A stretch of 64,000 nt of DNA from Cyanobacteria bacterium REEB67 (GCA_018971775.1 JAGXAB010000014.1:38686-102685), one strand, 5' to 3'. Positions 8,007-17,497 are shown, counted from the stretch's first letter. The notes: a model not told the origin generated them from the letters alone. A program made the numbers and translations.

Positions 8007-9161
8007 ATGATGAAACTGTTTAAAACGTTGGCACTGTGTTGCAGCGCCTTACTGCTCGTACTGCCCATATCAGGCTGTCAGGCACTACCTGACGGCAAAG
8101 CGGCAACGCATACCACTCGCCAGGTCAAAGACCTGGCGCTCAATGATGAAGAAGGATCGCATACGACTTACGAGGTCAGTAAACCCCTTCTCAAGGACCT
8201 AACGCTTAATGATGAGTTTGTCTGCCAGATCAGAGCCATTCAGCATATTGAAATTCGTTCATTAGAGAAGGGCTATCTGCAAAATGTTCTGGTAGACGAA
8301 GGACAGTCTGTTCATCAGGGACAATTGCTTTTTCAAATAAAGCCCAGTGTCTACCAAGCTGATGTTCAAAAGTCAGAAGCAGAGGTTGAGCTTTCCAAAA
8401 TTGAGCTGCAGAACAACCAGGCTCTTGTTGACAAGGATATTATTTCCGCTACGGAAGCCGCCATGTCTGCCGCCAAGCTGAATAAAGTCCAAGCCGAGCT
8501 GGAGCTAGCCAAAACGCATTTAGGCTTTACTGAAATTCGAGCCCCGTTTGATGGGCTGATCGGCCGCTTTGGTGATATCAGGCTGGGCAGCCTGTTGGAA
8601 GAAAACCAACTGCTGACGACCCTGAGCGATATGCATCGTATTTGGGTTTATTTCAACGTGCCCGAGGCTGTGTACCTTGACTACATGGAACACAAGCGAA
8701 AGGGGGGTTCTCAGAACGTCCAGCTGGAACTCGCCAATAAGGAAATTTATCCTGAACCCGGAACAATAGATGTTGTTCAGTCAGACTTTAATAGTACCTC
8801 AGGCAATATTGCCTTTCGAGCGAGCTTTAGCAACCCACACCTCCTACTGCGTTACGGCCAGACAGGCACAATACTCTGGCCCAAGAAGGTCGATCAGGCG
8901 GTCATTGTGCCCCAGAAGTCCACGTTTGAAATTTTAGATAAACGCTTTATTTTTGTTGTCGACAAAAGCGGGGTGATTCACGAACGTGAGATTAAAGTGG
9001 CCCGTGAGGAACCAAGCGTTTACATTGTCGCTTCCGGCATAAAACCTGACGAGATGTTCCTGCTTGAGCGGCAGAACAAACTAGATAAGGGCGACAAAAT
9101 CAGTTACAAGCTGATTGATCCGAAAACCGCCATTGAGAATTTAAAACTTTATGCAGAGTAG
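8007..9161 (+). CDS. RND efflux periplasmic adaptor lipoprotein (membrane fusion protein)
   Basis: 384 aa. The N-terminus has a lipoprotein signal with lipobox LPISGC (Cys at about 24), so it should be anchored to the inner membrane facing the periplasm. Barrel-sandwich (lipoyl-like) halves are visible: LEKGYLQNVLVDEGQSVHQG at about 90 and KTHLGFTEIRAPFDGLIGRF at about 170, flanking a helical hairpin. Beta-barrel and membrane-proximal domains follow. Together these match AcrA/MexA-type adaptors of the HlyD superfamily at normal length. It is the first gene of a three-part pump operon with the next two genes and would connect the pump to the outer-membrane channel. The substrate cannot be told from sequence. 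Confidence 0.9.
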   Translation: MMKLFKTLALCCSALLLVLPISGCQALPDGKAATHTTRQVKDLALNDEEGSHTTYEVSKPLLKDLTLNDEFVCQIRAIQHIEIRSLEKGYLQNVLVDEGQSVHQGQLLFQIKPSVYQADVQKSEAEVELSKIELQNNQALVDKDIISATEAAMSAAKLNKVQAELELAKTHLGFTEIRAPFDGLIGRFGDIRLGSLLEENQLLTTLSDMHRIWVYFNVPEAVYLDYMEHKRKGGSQNVQLELANKEIYPEPGTIDVVQSDFNSTSGNIAFRASFSNPHLLLRYGQTGTILWPKKVDQAVIVPQKSTFEILDKRFIFVVDKSGVIHEREIKVAREEPSVYIVASGIKPDEMFLLERQNKLDKGDKISYKLIDPKTAIENLKLYAE

Positions 9162-9178
9162 GTTAGGTTCGGCCAGCT

Positions 9179-12100
9179 ATGTTTCGTAACATCCTTAAAC
9201 GGCCTGTACTTGGGATTGTTATCTCGGTATTAATCGTTTTCCTTGGCTGCCTGTCCATAGTGCAGCTGCCTATTGCACAGTTCCCCCAAATTGCGCCAAC
9301 CGTCGTCAATATCTTTATAGCCTACCCCGGTGCCAGTGCCGATGTTCTTACCAAGTCGACACTGGTACCGCTAGAGGCAGCCATCAATGGCGTGCCGGGC
9401 ATGCGCTACATGGCATCTGATGCCACCAGTGCCGGTGAGGCCACCGTCCGTCTGGTATTCGAACCAGGTACCGACTCCAACCAGGCGGTGGTTAGCGTCA
9501 AAACCCGTGTGGACCAGGTGATGACCTCATTGCCTGATCTCGTTCAGCGAGAAGGAGTGATCATTAGACCCCTGCAGTCCTCCATGCTGATGTATGTCAA
9601 TTTATATTCTGATTCCGAAAATTTCAATGAGAAATATTTATTCAATTACGCCTATACCAAGCTAATTCCGGAAATTCAACGAATTCCAGGGGTTGCTAAT
9701 GCGAGCCTATTGGGCAGCAGAACGTATGCCATGAGGCTGTGGCTCAAACCTGATCGCATGCGAGCCTACAGTATCTCTTCTGAAGAAGTGGTCGAGGCCG
9801 TTAAAAATCAGAGTCTCATTGCCCGTCCTGGCCGTCTCGGCATCAGCTCGGGGAAAAATGCCCAGGCTACTGAATATGTGCTCAATTATGTCGGCCGTTA
9901 TACCGACCCGGAGCAGTACGAAAATATCATTATCAAAAGCTCCGGCTTTGGTGAAATGGTCAAGCTTAAAGATATTGCCACAGTGGAGCTGGGCAGTGAG
10001 TTTTATGACATTTACACTAATTTGGACGGAAAGTCCTCTGCGTCTATTGTGCTGAAACAGACGTCCGATAGCAATGCCAGGGAAGTTATTAAAAAGGTCA
10101 AAGACAAAATCAGCGAACTCTCCAAGGCGTTTCCAGACGGTATACACGTCCAGTACAGCTACGATGTCTCCAAGTTTTTAGACGCCTCGATTGAGCAGGT
10201 CATCGACACTATTCGAGATGCCTTTATTCTGGTCACCCTTGTCGTCTTCGTGTTTCTGGGAGACTGGCGTTCCACCGTCATTCCTGTCATTGCCGTACCT
10301 ATTTCGTTAGTAGGGCCCTTTTTTGTGCTCTCGCTGTTTGGTATGTCAATTAACCTGATTACCTTATTTGCCTTGGTACTGGCCATCGGTATTGTGGTGG
10401 ATGATGCCATTGTGGTGGTTGAAGCCGTCCACAGCAATATGGAGAAAGACCCGTCGCTATCGCCTTATGCGGCGACGCAAAAAGCCATGGGCGAGCTGGG
10501 AAGCGCTATTCTGGCCATCACCGCGGTGATGATTTCGGTGTTTGTGCCCATAGCATTTATTCCCGGCCCAGTCGGTGTATTTTACCGGCAGTTTTCGATT
10601 ACGATGTCGAGCGCCATTGTGATTTCGGCGTTGGTGGCGTTAACGCTAACGCCTGTTTTATGCGCCATGTTTCTTAAAAACCATGCCGGTCACAATCACA
10701 AGCGCTCTTTCAACGTATTTCAATGGTTTATTGGTGCGTTCAATTTCGTCTTCGAAAAACTCACACGTGTCTACATGTGGCTACTAAATCGTAGCGTCAC
10801 CAACAGAATAATTAGCCTGGGGATTGTCCTGTTATTTGCTGGCGGCATTGTTTATGTGAGCCAAAAAGTCTCTTCCGGTTTTGTCCCCAATGAAGACCAG
10901 GGCACCATCTACGCTATTGTTCAAACCCCACCAGGATCTTCGCTGGAATACACAAACAAAGTGATGGGCCAGCTGCAAAAAATAACTAAAGGCATCGAAG
11001 GAGTCGAGTCCGTAACGTCGATGGCAGGCTATGAAATCATGACGGAAGGCCGAGGCTCCAATGCTGGGACTTGTCTTATCAACCTGAAAAACTGGGAAGA
11101 ACGCAAAGAAAACGTCCATGAAATTATTGAGGAATTAGAGAAACACACTCCTGGTTTGGGAGGTAGAGTCGAATTTTTTGAACCGCCGGCTATTCCTGGC
11201 TTTGGCTCGTCCGGCGGATTTTCGCTGCGATTACTAGATAAAACCGGCGACCTTCGCTATCAGGATCTCCAGGTAGCCACTCAGGACTTTATGAAAAACC
11301 TTGGAAAACGCAAAGAGATTTCGGGTTTGTTTACCTTCTACAATGCGTCCTACCCGCAATATGAAATCAAAATCGATAACCAGATGGCCATGCAGAAGGG
11401 TGTCACCATCGGTACGGCTATGAGAAACCTGGACGTTATGAATAGTGGCTCTTATGAGCAGGGTTTTGTAAAATTTGGCCGGTTTTTTAAAGTCTTTACC
11501 CAGGCGTCTCCTGAATTTCGAAGAAATCTGAACGATTTGAAGACTCAGTTTGTCAAAAATGAGCAAGGGGACATGGTGCCCTACTCTTCGTTTATGTCCC
11601 TGGAAAAAACAAAAGGGGCCAATGAAATTACGCGCTATAACATGTACAACTCTGCTGCCATCCGTGGATTTCCGGCAAAAGGATATACGTCAGGCGACGC
11701 CATTAAGGCTATCCGCGAGGTCGCTAAAGACACCCTTGGCCGCGAATTCGACATTGCCTGGGAAGACCTAGCCTACGACGAAGCGAAACGAGGGAATGAG
11801 TTTGTCATTATTTCGTTGATTGTTGTGCTTTTTGTCTATTTAGTTTTGGCGGCTCAGTACGAAAGCTTTGCATTGCCTTTTGCCGTACTCTTTTCCTTGC
11901 CCGTCGGTATTTTTGGCTCCTTCTCAATGCTTTACCTGATGGGCCTGGCCAACGATGTATATGCACAAATTGCTGTTATTACCCTGCTTGGTCTATTGGG
12001 TAAAAATGCTGTGTTAATCGTCGAGTTTGCGGTTCAGAAGCGCAATGAGGGCTTATCGTTGCGAGACGCTGCCCTGGAAGGCGCCAGGATGCGGTTTCGA

Positions 12101-12778
12101 CCTATTCTGATGACATCTTTTGCCTTTGTCGCAGGGCTTATCCCCCTAGTGTTGTCGCACGGCGCCGGGGCCGTGGGGAACAAAACCCTCGGTTCATCTG
12201 CCATGGGTGGGATGATTACGGGCACCGTCATTGGCGTGTTGGTTATTCCGGGGCTCTACTTTCTTTTTGCCAGCCTGGTTGATGGCAAGAACCTGTTGAA
12301 AGATACGAGCCGTACCAGTCTGACGGACTCGTTTGTGAACACCAAAAAGAGGCGTTCGGAACAACGGGAAATTATAAAAGGACATCTTAAATCACTGTTG
12401 AAAAAAATCAAGCCTGAGGATTATTCACCGACAGCGCCGACTTCCCCAGAGTCACCGACACCAACGTCGCCGACTTCACCAACGTCACCGTCAACGTCAC
12501 CGACAGCGCCAACAGCACCGACTTCACCAGAGTCACCGACACCAACGTCACCGACTTCACCAACGTCACCGTCAACGTCACCGACAGCACCAACTTCATC
12601 AACTGCACCGACATCATCAACTGCACCGACATCATCGACTACACCGACATCACCGACCACGTCTACGTCAGCGATTTCACCAACATCGACAATTTCTCCA
12701 ACACCACCAACTTCTCCAACCAATCCGAGCAATCCTACATCGCCCAGAGGAACCGTTGGAAAAAACAAAGACAGCTAA
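9179..12778 (+). CDS. RND multidrug efflux transporter, inner-membrane pump, with extra Pro/Thr/Ser tail
   Basis: 1199 aa; HAE1 pumps of the AcrB/MexB type are about 1030-1060. Twelve membrane segments and two large periplasmic loops are in the expected places. The TM4 proton-relay pair is present (GIVVDDAIVVVE, about residue 405) as is the TM10 lysine (LLGLLGKNAVLIVEF, about 940). It exports compounds by proton antiport through the adaptor upstream and the channel downstream. The surplus is a C-terminal cytoplasmic tail from about residue 1083, almost wholly SPT/TSP/SPES repeats, with no match in ordinary AcrB. Seventeen nt separate it from the adaptor gene. The DNA around the tail shows that it was added to an older C-terminus. 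Confidence 0.92.
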   Translation: MFRNILKRPVLGIVISVLIVFLGCLSIVQLPIAQFPQIAPTVVNIFIAYPGASADVLTKSTLVPLEAAINGVPGMRYMASDATSAGEATVRLVFEPGTDSNQAVVSVKTRVDQVMTSLPDLVQREGVIIRPLQSSMLMYVNLYSDSENFNEKYLFNYAYTKLIPEIQRIPGVANASLLGSRTYAMRLWLKPDRMRAYSISSEEVVEAVKNQSLIARPGRLGISSGKNAQATEYVLNYVGRYTDPEQYENIIIKSSGFGEMVKLKDIATVELGSEFYDIYTNLDGKSSASIVLKQTSDSNAREVIKKVKDKISELSKAFPDGIHVQYSYDVSKFLDASIEQVIDTIRDAFILVTLVVFVFLGDWRSTVIPVIAVPISLVGPFFVLSLFGMSINLITLFALVLAIGIVVDDAIVVVEAVHSNMEKDPSLSPYAATQKAMGELGSAILAITAVMISVFVPIAFIPGPVGVFYRQFSITMSSAIVISALVALTLTPVLCAMFLKNHAGHNHKRSFNVFQWFIGAFNFVFEKLTRVYMWLLNRSVTNRIISLGIVLLFAGGIVYVSQKVSSGFVPNEDQGTIYAIVQTPPGSSLEYTNKVMGQLQKITKGIEGVESVTSMAGYEIMTEGRGSNAGTCLINLKNWEERKENVHEIIEELEKHTPGLGGRVEFFEPPAIPGFGSSGGFSLRLLDKTGDLRYQDLQVATQDFMKNLGKRKEISGLFTFYNASYPQYEIKIDNQMAMQKGVTIGTAMRNLDVMNSGSYEQGFVKFGRFFKVFTQASPEFRRNLNDLKTQFVKNEQGDMVPYSSFMSLEKTKGANEITRYNMYNSAAIRGFPAKGYTSGDAIKAIREVAKDTLGREFDIAWEDLAYDEAKRGNEFVIISLIVVLFVYLVLAAQYESFALPFAVLFSLPVGIFGSFSMLYLMGLANDVYAQIAVITLLGLLGKNAVLIVEFAVQKRNEGLSLRDAALEGARMRFRPILMTSFAFVAGLIPLVLSHGAGAVGNKTLGSSAMGGMITGTVIGVLVIPGLYFLFASLVDGKNLLKDTSRTSLTDSFVNTKKRRSEQREIIKGHLKSLLKKIKPEDYSPTAPTSPESPTPTSPTSPTSPSTSPTAPTAPTSPESPTPTSPTSPTSPSTSPTAPTSSTAPTSSTAPTSSTTPTSPTTSTSAISPTSTISPTPPTSPTNPSNPTSPRGTVGKNKDS
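12376..12423 (+). repeat. Direct repeat copy A, before the Pro/Thr/Ser tail
   Basis: This 48-nt stretch encodes KGHLKSLLKKIKPED and is followed by the tail repeats. A second copy at 12777-12824 matches it at 40 of 48 positions. The separation of 401 nt is not a multiple of three. Confidence 0.8.
12427..12735 (+). repeat. Tandem Pro/Thr/Ser-coding repeats in the RND pump tail
   Basis: A low-complexity run of ACN/TCN/CCN codons, with a longer unit (SPTAPTSPESPTPTSPTSPT in protein) present twice near 12427-12580 and shorter APTSST units after it. Such repeats usually expand and shrink by replication slippage. The encoded tail would be extended and cytoplasmic. Confidence 0.85.
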
Positions 12779-12824
12779 AAGGACGACTTGAATTACTGAT
12801 CAAAAAAATGAAACCTGAGGATTA
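12777..12824 (+). repeat. Direct repeat copy B, leftover C-terminus of the RND gene
   Basis: It lies just past the pump's stop in another frame and would encode KGRLELLIKKMKPED followed by a TAG. That mirrors KGHLKSLLKKIKPED in copy A, so it looks like the pump's former C-terminal end left behind when the tail was inserted. Confidence 0.75.
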
Positions 12825-12835
12825 GTCAGTCAGCC

Positions 12836-14308
12836 ATGAGCGGAATGGACAGAAAAAAAATTGTTAGCCTTTTGACGCTCATAGCTTTTATGGGAGACCT
12901 TCAAGCGCCTGTTTTTGCAAGATCTTTTTTTCATCCATTTAGTCTGTCGGAAAAAAAGGCGATATTCAACGTACCAAAGACTTATGACACTCCGGTGCTA
13001 AAGGGCTCTGTTGAAAGTGACAGTGCGGCTGCCATTAGTTGGCGGCAATTTTTTTCTGATTCTGATCTTGTCTTTTTGATTGAAACAGCCCTGGCAAACA
13101 ACCAGGAGTTCAATATCACTATCCAGGATATTGAAATTGCTGCTAGTGAAGTGAAAGAAAAGCAAGGCGAGTATTTGCCTAAAGTTGGCTTGGGATTTGG
13201 CGCAAGTTACATTCATCCATCCGAAAACACCACTGAAGGTGTGTTGGACAAAATTACTCAGAGAAGTTTTTATAGATATCCGGATTTTAACCTGAATCTG
13301 GGTCCATCGCTGAGCTGGGAAGTGGATATCTGGAGAAGATTGCGAAATGCCAAAGAGGCAGCCAGGCTGCGTATGGTGGCAGAATACGAGGTCCGTAATT
13401 TTCTCATTTCCAGGCTCGTTACTGAAATAGCACGCAACTATTATGAATTAATGGCTCTGGATACATCTTTGAAGATACTGGATGCAAACATTGGCATCCA
13501 GGAAGCGGCATTCCTTAAGATGCAGACCCTGAAGCGTTATGCCAAAGCGAACCAGTTAGGGGTCAATCGATTTGAAGCCCAGCTAAACAAGACTAAAAGC
13601 CAGCGCTTTCAAACCAGTCAAAGCATTGTTGAAAAAGAGAATCGTCTGAAGTTTCTCACCGGTATTTATGATGAAAGGCCGATAGCCAGACATTCTGACC
13701 AGTTCATGACTTTGCCTGTGCATGAATTGCAGACGGGTGTACCTACTCAGCTTTTGGAAAATAGAGCCGATATCCGTCAGGCTGAAGCGGCGATTAAGGC
13801 GGCAAAGCTCGATTTGAAAAGTGTAAAGGCTCAGCTATACCCCAACCTGACGATTCAGGCAGGTACTGGCTTTTCCGGGTTTAGCCCAGCATTGTTTTTT
13901 AAAACCCCATCGTCGTTGCTCTACAATGCGATGGGTAACTTTACGATGCCATTGATCAACCGAAAGGCAATCCTTGCACGAATACAGATAGCTGATGCTT
14001 ACCAAACCCAAACGGTTTTGACTTATGAGCAGACGTTGCTAAAAGCCTATACTGACGTTCTTAATCAGGTGTCAAATATAAGAAATATGCAGCAGGCTTT
14101 TGATCGAAAAAAACGAGAAGTCGTATTGCTTGAGGAGTCAATCGGCACGGCAAACATGCTGTTTAAGTACGCTAAGGCGACTTACGTAGAAGTGCTGCTC
14201 GTCCAGGAAGAGAAACTGAATGCAGAAAGAGAACTGGTTGAAGTGAAAATGAACCTGGTCGGGTCCAGAGTTGAGCTCTATCGAGCACTAGGGGGCGGTT
14301 GGCGATGA
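12836..14308 (+). CDS. Outer membrane efflux channel (TolC/OprM family)
   Basis: 490 aa, start ATG 12836 (a second ATG at 12845 is possible). A signal peptide spans about residues 1-28 (IVSLLTLIAFMGDLQAPVFA). Two OEP repeats are visible: alpha-helical hairpins with the family's AAAEVKEKQGEYLPKVGLG-type and AAIKAAKLDLKSVKAQLYPN segments, each followed by amphipathic beta strands (GFGASYIHPS; GNFTMPLINR). This is the exit duct for the pump and adaptor. Typical OprM/NodT-type members carry an N-terminal lipid cysteine; none is seen here. It is the third gene of the operon and is overlapped by the next gene by 10 nt. Confidence 0.9.
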   Translation: MSGMDRKKIVSLLTLIAFMGDLQAPVFARSFFHPFSLSEKKAIFNVPKTYDTPVLKGSVESDSAAAISWRQFFSDSDLVFLIETALANNQEFNITIQDIEIAASEVKEKQGEYLPKVGLGFGASYIHPSENTTEGVLDKITQRSFYRYPDFNLNLGPSLSWEVDIWRRLRNAKEAARLRMVAEYEVRNFLISRLVTEIARNYYELMALDTSLKILDANIGIQEAAFLKMQTLKRYAKANQLGVNRFEAQLNKTKSQRFQTSQSIVEKENRLKFLTGIYDERPIARHSDQFMTLPVHELQTGVPTQLLENRADIRQAEAAIKAAKLDLKSVKAQLYPNLTIQAGTGFSGFSPALFFKTPSSLLYNAMGNFTMPLINRKAILARIQIADAYQTQTVLTYEQTLLKAYTDVLNQVSNIRNMQQAFDRKKREVVLLEESIGTANMLFKYAKATYVEVLLVQEEKLNAERELVEVKMNLVGSRVELYRALGGGWR

Positions 14309-14961
14309 TCCGCAGATGTTTGATAAATGGTGAGCGGTGGTACGATCCATCAGGCTGGGACGCTTTCTCATCAAAAGCGTCGACTTCGGGGGACTTTCAT
14401 TTGAGCACAAACCTGGCAGCCCTCATATCCCTGGCCGTCGTTTTCAATGGATGTTTCGCCCTGAGCACTCAGTCTGTTGAGGCGAAAACTTCGCAAAATG
14501 TTTCCCCAAAAGCCAGAAATTATTTTGTTCCCCCGCCTCCGCCGTACACACCTTCAATGGTCCCCTGTGAGCTGGGCATAGCGAACGCTCAAGCTGTAAC
14601 AGCGAATGCAGATAACGCTATCGTGGAGAAGTTCGTCCTGAGCACTCAGTCTTTTGTGGCGAAAACTGCGCAAAATCATTCACGCAGAGGCAGAAATTAT
14701 TTTGTCCCCCCGCCTCCGCCTTACGCGCCCTCAATTAACCCTTCGGCGCTGGGCTTGATGAACCTTCAAGCGGTACCAGCAGATGCATACGGTAAGAACA
14801 TTTCTACGAGCAACCAGGCCGATATGCCGCAAGTTGTACGATCCAATCCGTACCTGAGCTACGACCGGGCCGTTGAGACGAAAATTCTAAAACACATCGA
14901 TTCCTTCGATTCTGAGATTTCGAGCCATGAGAAAGAAATCGGCAAATTGCTGAATCTTTGA
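14299..14961 (+). CDS. Repeat protein with FVPPPPPY motifs, distal gene of the efflux operon
   Basis: 220 aa, unknown. It overlaps the channel gene by 10 nt, implying coupled translation. A hydrophobic segment (about 36-56) may anchor or export it. Two copies of a 59-residue unit (period 177 bp, first bases at 14461 and 14638) begin LSTQS-x-x-AKT and contain NYFVPPPPPY; the two units differ in part, so the duplication is old. The C-terminus (KILKHIDSFDSEISSHEKEI) is a short coiled-coil-like helix. Proline-rich periplasmic modules like this could bind SH3-type or peptidoglycan partners, but no function is known. It may assist the pump. Confidence 0.7.
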   Translation: MAMIRRCLINGERWYDPSGWDAFSSKASTSGDFHLSTNLAALISLAVVFNGCFALSTQSVEAKTSQNVSPKARNYFVPPPPPYTPSMVPCELGIANAQAVTANADNAIVEKFVLSTQSFVAKTAQNHSRRGRNYFVPPPPPYAPSINPSALGLMNLQAVPADAYGKNISTSNQADMPQVVRSNPYLSYDRAVETKILKHIDSFDSEISSHEKEIGKLLNL

Positions 14962-15050
14962 GGACATATAAAAACAATGCATGACACCGGCAAAGGTATC
15001 ATGCATAGGCCATGTATTTTAATGACTGGATTTGACCGGGGCGAATTGAA

Positions 15051-15341
15051 CTATATAGCTTCTGCACCGCATATGGTGCAATTGATCTGCAGCATTTTGG
15101 GCAGGTGTATGTGCGAAATTGTCTCTCTAGCCTTCACGCAGCTGCAGGATGCGACGTGTTTGGTGATGCGTCTGACGCGCTTTGTGTTCTTCTTACAATC
15201 GATAACTGCAGCGGTTATCAGAGAAAACCATAGAATCCCTAGCCCAGGGAGTTTGTAGTGATGGGGCGCTAATAGCAGAACCATGAGCGATACGAAAAGA
15301 ATTTCGTTACCTCGGTTGAATTTACTCTTAATGAACGTCAT
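15051..15341 (-). CDS. Small membrane protein
   Basis: 96 aa. A GGAGG 7 nt before the ATG strongly supports translation on this strand. One or two hydrophobic segments sit near the N-terminus (EILFVSLMVLLLAP and LGILWFSLITAAVI), followed by a basic, cysteine-containing C-terminal part. No family recognised. It is transcribed opposite to the efflux operon. The 233 bp upstream of it (15342-15574) hold only a short direct repeat of CTAATCTGGT. Confidence 0.5.
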   Translation of the reverse strand: MTFIKSKFNRGNEILFVSLMVLLLAPHHYKLPGLGILWFSLITAAVIDCKKNTKRVRRITKHVASCSCVKARETISHIHLPKMLQINCTICGAEAI

Positions 15342-15574
15342 CTGTCGTCCTCCAGTATTGGTGGGGGGCGGATAATTTGTTCAGGTTGCAAGCGAATCGC
15401 CTGTGCGATCTTGCTGTCCCGACAATTTGTTTTGCGATATGTCAAGTATAAGGGTCAATAACCAAGCTGGCAAGCAGTCAAAATATTTAAAGGCTCTAAT
15501 CTGGTTGCATCTTCAGAACTAATCTGGTAGGAGTGGGGATTTTACCCAAAACTGATTAACGGGGAGTGGCTCCG

Positions 15575-16813
15575 CTAATGCTTGCCACCACCGCGGCCTC
15601 CTTCAAAGTGCTTCGGGTCCACCGGCAGGACTTGTCCTTTCTTCAGCTGGCTCAGGTTAATCAGACCAATATTGAGCGAGCACTCATGCTTGCCGCTTAC
15701 CTCTTCCCAGACAGTATATAAATTGCCTGCCTGAACGGTTGAATCGGGATTTTTACAGTCGCTCTGGAAAGCCGATATATCAAAGCCTTTAGAAAAAGTG
15801 CTGCCGTTGTCAGAAGAGGCAATTCCTCTTATGCCGCGCTGGTAGCTGTCGCTCTTCGTTTCAGTCCAGACCAGGGTGAGGTCATCTCCACGGGCAGCAA
15901 GGCATGGTTGGATAGCAATGCCAGTGGTACCGGAGGCATTTGTTACAGTATCAAATTTGCCGCCGGCTCCGCCCACAGCCAACCGAATTTCGGCTGGTGC
16001 TTTCTTCTTAGAATTGTCCGACCATGTCAAAAAGACCTTGCCTTTGCTGCTGGCAATACTGGGCTGCGCCGAGGGGCCGGCCGGCTTTCCGATGTTTACG
16101 GCTTTGGTCCAGATGCCGTGCTGGCACTGGCAGTAAAAAATATCGGAATAGGTTTCGTCGGAATTCGTATCTGACCAGGCTGTATAAAGCAGTCCATCCG
16201 GGGAGGCGGAGATTGCGGGTGCCGATGACGAGCCGATGGTATTGCCGATCGACTGCAGCGGCGACCAGGTCTTGCCACCATCGGTGGAGCCGATATAAAA
16301 AATCTCCTTGCCGGTTTTTAATACATCCCTTTCGCTCCAGACGACATTGATGGAATCGTCCGGACCTATTGCCAGGGCGGGCTCGCTCGATACTCCCGGC
16401 GTGTTTGAAATACTTATTGGCGCGCTCCAGGTGTGAGTACCGCTGGAATAACGAGAGAAAAAGATATCCGGCACTGTGCCTTCTTCATTGCTGTCGGCCC
16501 AGACTATATCTATAGCTCCGCTTTTTTCTACGCCAATGGCGGCATGTTTTGAAACACCCGGTGTTTCGGAAAGATTGTAAGGCTTGGACCAATGGGCGCC
16601 CAGGTCGGTGCTGCTTGTGTAATAAATGTCGGTTAGGTTTTTGCCCAAGCCGTATGCTTCGAAGGCGACATGCAGGTTACCAGATTCATCGGAAGCGATT
16701 ACTGGCTTGAAACCATTGGAGATGTAGTGCCTGCTCACCGACTGGCAGAGAGCGGATGGCATGAAGTAGATAAGACAACTGACTGCGATCAGTGCCGACA
16801 GTCCAAATTTCAT
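15575..16813 (-). CDS. Secreted sialidase-like protein with BNR (Asp-box) repeats
   Basis: 412 aa from the ATG at 16813, chosen because AAGGAAGGA lies a few nt upstream; an ATG 27 nt earlier lacks this. A signal peptide is present (about 1-24, ALIAVSCLIYFMPSALC). Asp-box motifs of six-bladed sialidase-type propellers recur: SSTDLGAHWS, STDGGKTWSP, SSDNGSTFS. The blade spacing fits a neuraminidase-like propeller, but I did not see the arginine triad and other catalytic residues of true sialidases, so it may be a binding protein. The C-terminus ends in a Gly/Arg stretch. Gene stands alone. Confidence 0.8.
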   Translation of the reverse strand: MKFGLSALIAVSCLIYFMPSALCQSVSRHYISNGFKPVIASDESGNLHVAFEAYGLGKNLTDIYYTSSTDLGAHWSKPYNLSETPGVSKHAAIGVEKSGAIDIVWADSNEEGTVPDIFFSRYSSGTHTWSAPISISNTPGVSSEPALAIGPDDSINVVWSERDVLKTGKEIFYIGSTDGGKTWSPLQSIGNTIGSSSAPAISASPDGLLYTAWSDTNSDETYSDIFYCQCQHGIWTKAVNIGKPAGPSAQPSIASSKGKVFLTWSDNSKKKAPAEIRLAVGGAGGKFDTVTNASGTTGIAIQPCLAARGDDLTLVWTETKSDSYQRGIRGIASSDNGSTFSKGFDISAFQSDCKNPDSTVQAGNLYTVWEEVSGKHECSLNIGLINLSQLKKGQVLPVDPKHFEGGRGGGKH

Positions 16814-16847
16814 TTCAGTCCTTCCTTTTGCTCTTATCATGGAGAAT

Positions 16848-17102
16848 TTAGTATTCTCGCATATCAGCTTTCAAAGTTTTTGAAAGAGGGTTTAGACATA
16901 AAGGCCGGTACCTTAGCGGGAGTCGCTGAAACGACGAGCGTAAATGAAACGAATAAATAGCGAGCTTATTGCAATGCTTATGCAAATTGTTGTTGAGTTG
17001 TGGTGAAGGAGATGGCGCAGAAACATGCTTATTCTCTCCGGCACAACTCAAGGGAGTAATGACAAAAAATATTGAAAGCACTAGTGAGAACGATTTGTTC
17101 AT
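16848..17102 (-). CDS. Possible small lipoprotein
   Basis: 84 aa. The N-terminus looks like a lipoprotein signal (LVLSIFFVITPLSC, lipobox TPLSC), but the remainder is basic and of poor character, and no ribosome site is close to the ATG. It may be the degraded start of a gene. Without it, 16814-17158 contains nothing I can support. Confidence 0.3.
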   Translation of the reverse strand: MNKSFSLVLSIFFVITPLSCAGENKHVSAPSPSPQLNNNLHKHCNKLAIYSFHLRSSFQRLPLRYRPLCLNPLSKTLKADMREY

Positions 17103-17158
17103 TGCGATGTTCTGTTTGCTCCAAGCTGTAGCCGTCGTGTAACTAATGCAAGTTTGCG

Positions 17159-17497
17159 CTAAACAGCGCTAATTTCGACAAGACCTTCCCCGGCTTCCAG
17201 CAAAACCAAAGCTTGAGGTAGAACAGCTGTCAGCAGACTTTGCAAAACTTCGTTTGAAGTGTTTCCGCAGGTCAGCCAGATTATTTGCGGTGGTGCCCCT
17301 TTGTGATAATGGCGCTGGACGAAGTCACTGTCTTTGGTCATTACCGCGGCATTGGCTAGCCGGGCCGCTTCGAATATTTTTGCATCTGTAGCGTCGCGTA
17401 GGCCAATGTCTCGAAGCGCATGAGTCTCCACATTGAACTTAGACTTTATCCATGGAGCAAGGGCAGGAGATTGTTGGGCGTCAAGCTAGATGATCAT
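17159..17497 (-). pseudogene. DUF5615-type PIN-like toxin, disrupted by a stop at codon 4
   Basis: The frame begins with an ATG at 17497-17495 that overlaps the antitoxin's stop (ATGA), reads MII, then TAG at 17488-17486, then LDAQQSPALAPWIKSKF and on into intact sequence (RDIGLRDATDAKIFEAARL, MTKDSDF, PPQIIWLTCGNTS). Family members begin M-x-x-W/L-LD-x-x-L, so TAG most likely replaced a TGG (Trp). The first catalytic Asp of the PIN fold lies just after the stop. A GTG at 17431 could restart translation, but that product (90 aa) would lack this Asp. The toxin is therefore probably inactive. Confidence 0.8.

Noticed and set aside
12408..12768. Long minus-strand frames through the Pro/Thr/Ser repeats
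   Set aside because: They are a by-product of the repeat codons and show only V/G/D/E repeats without start signals.
14977..15258. A 93-codon plus-strand frame over the small membrane protein gene
   Set aside because: The minus-strand frame has GGAGG at 7 nt and membrane segments; the plus-strand frame has neither.
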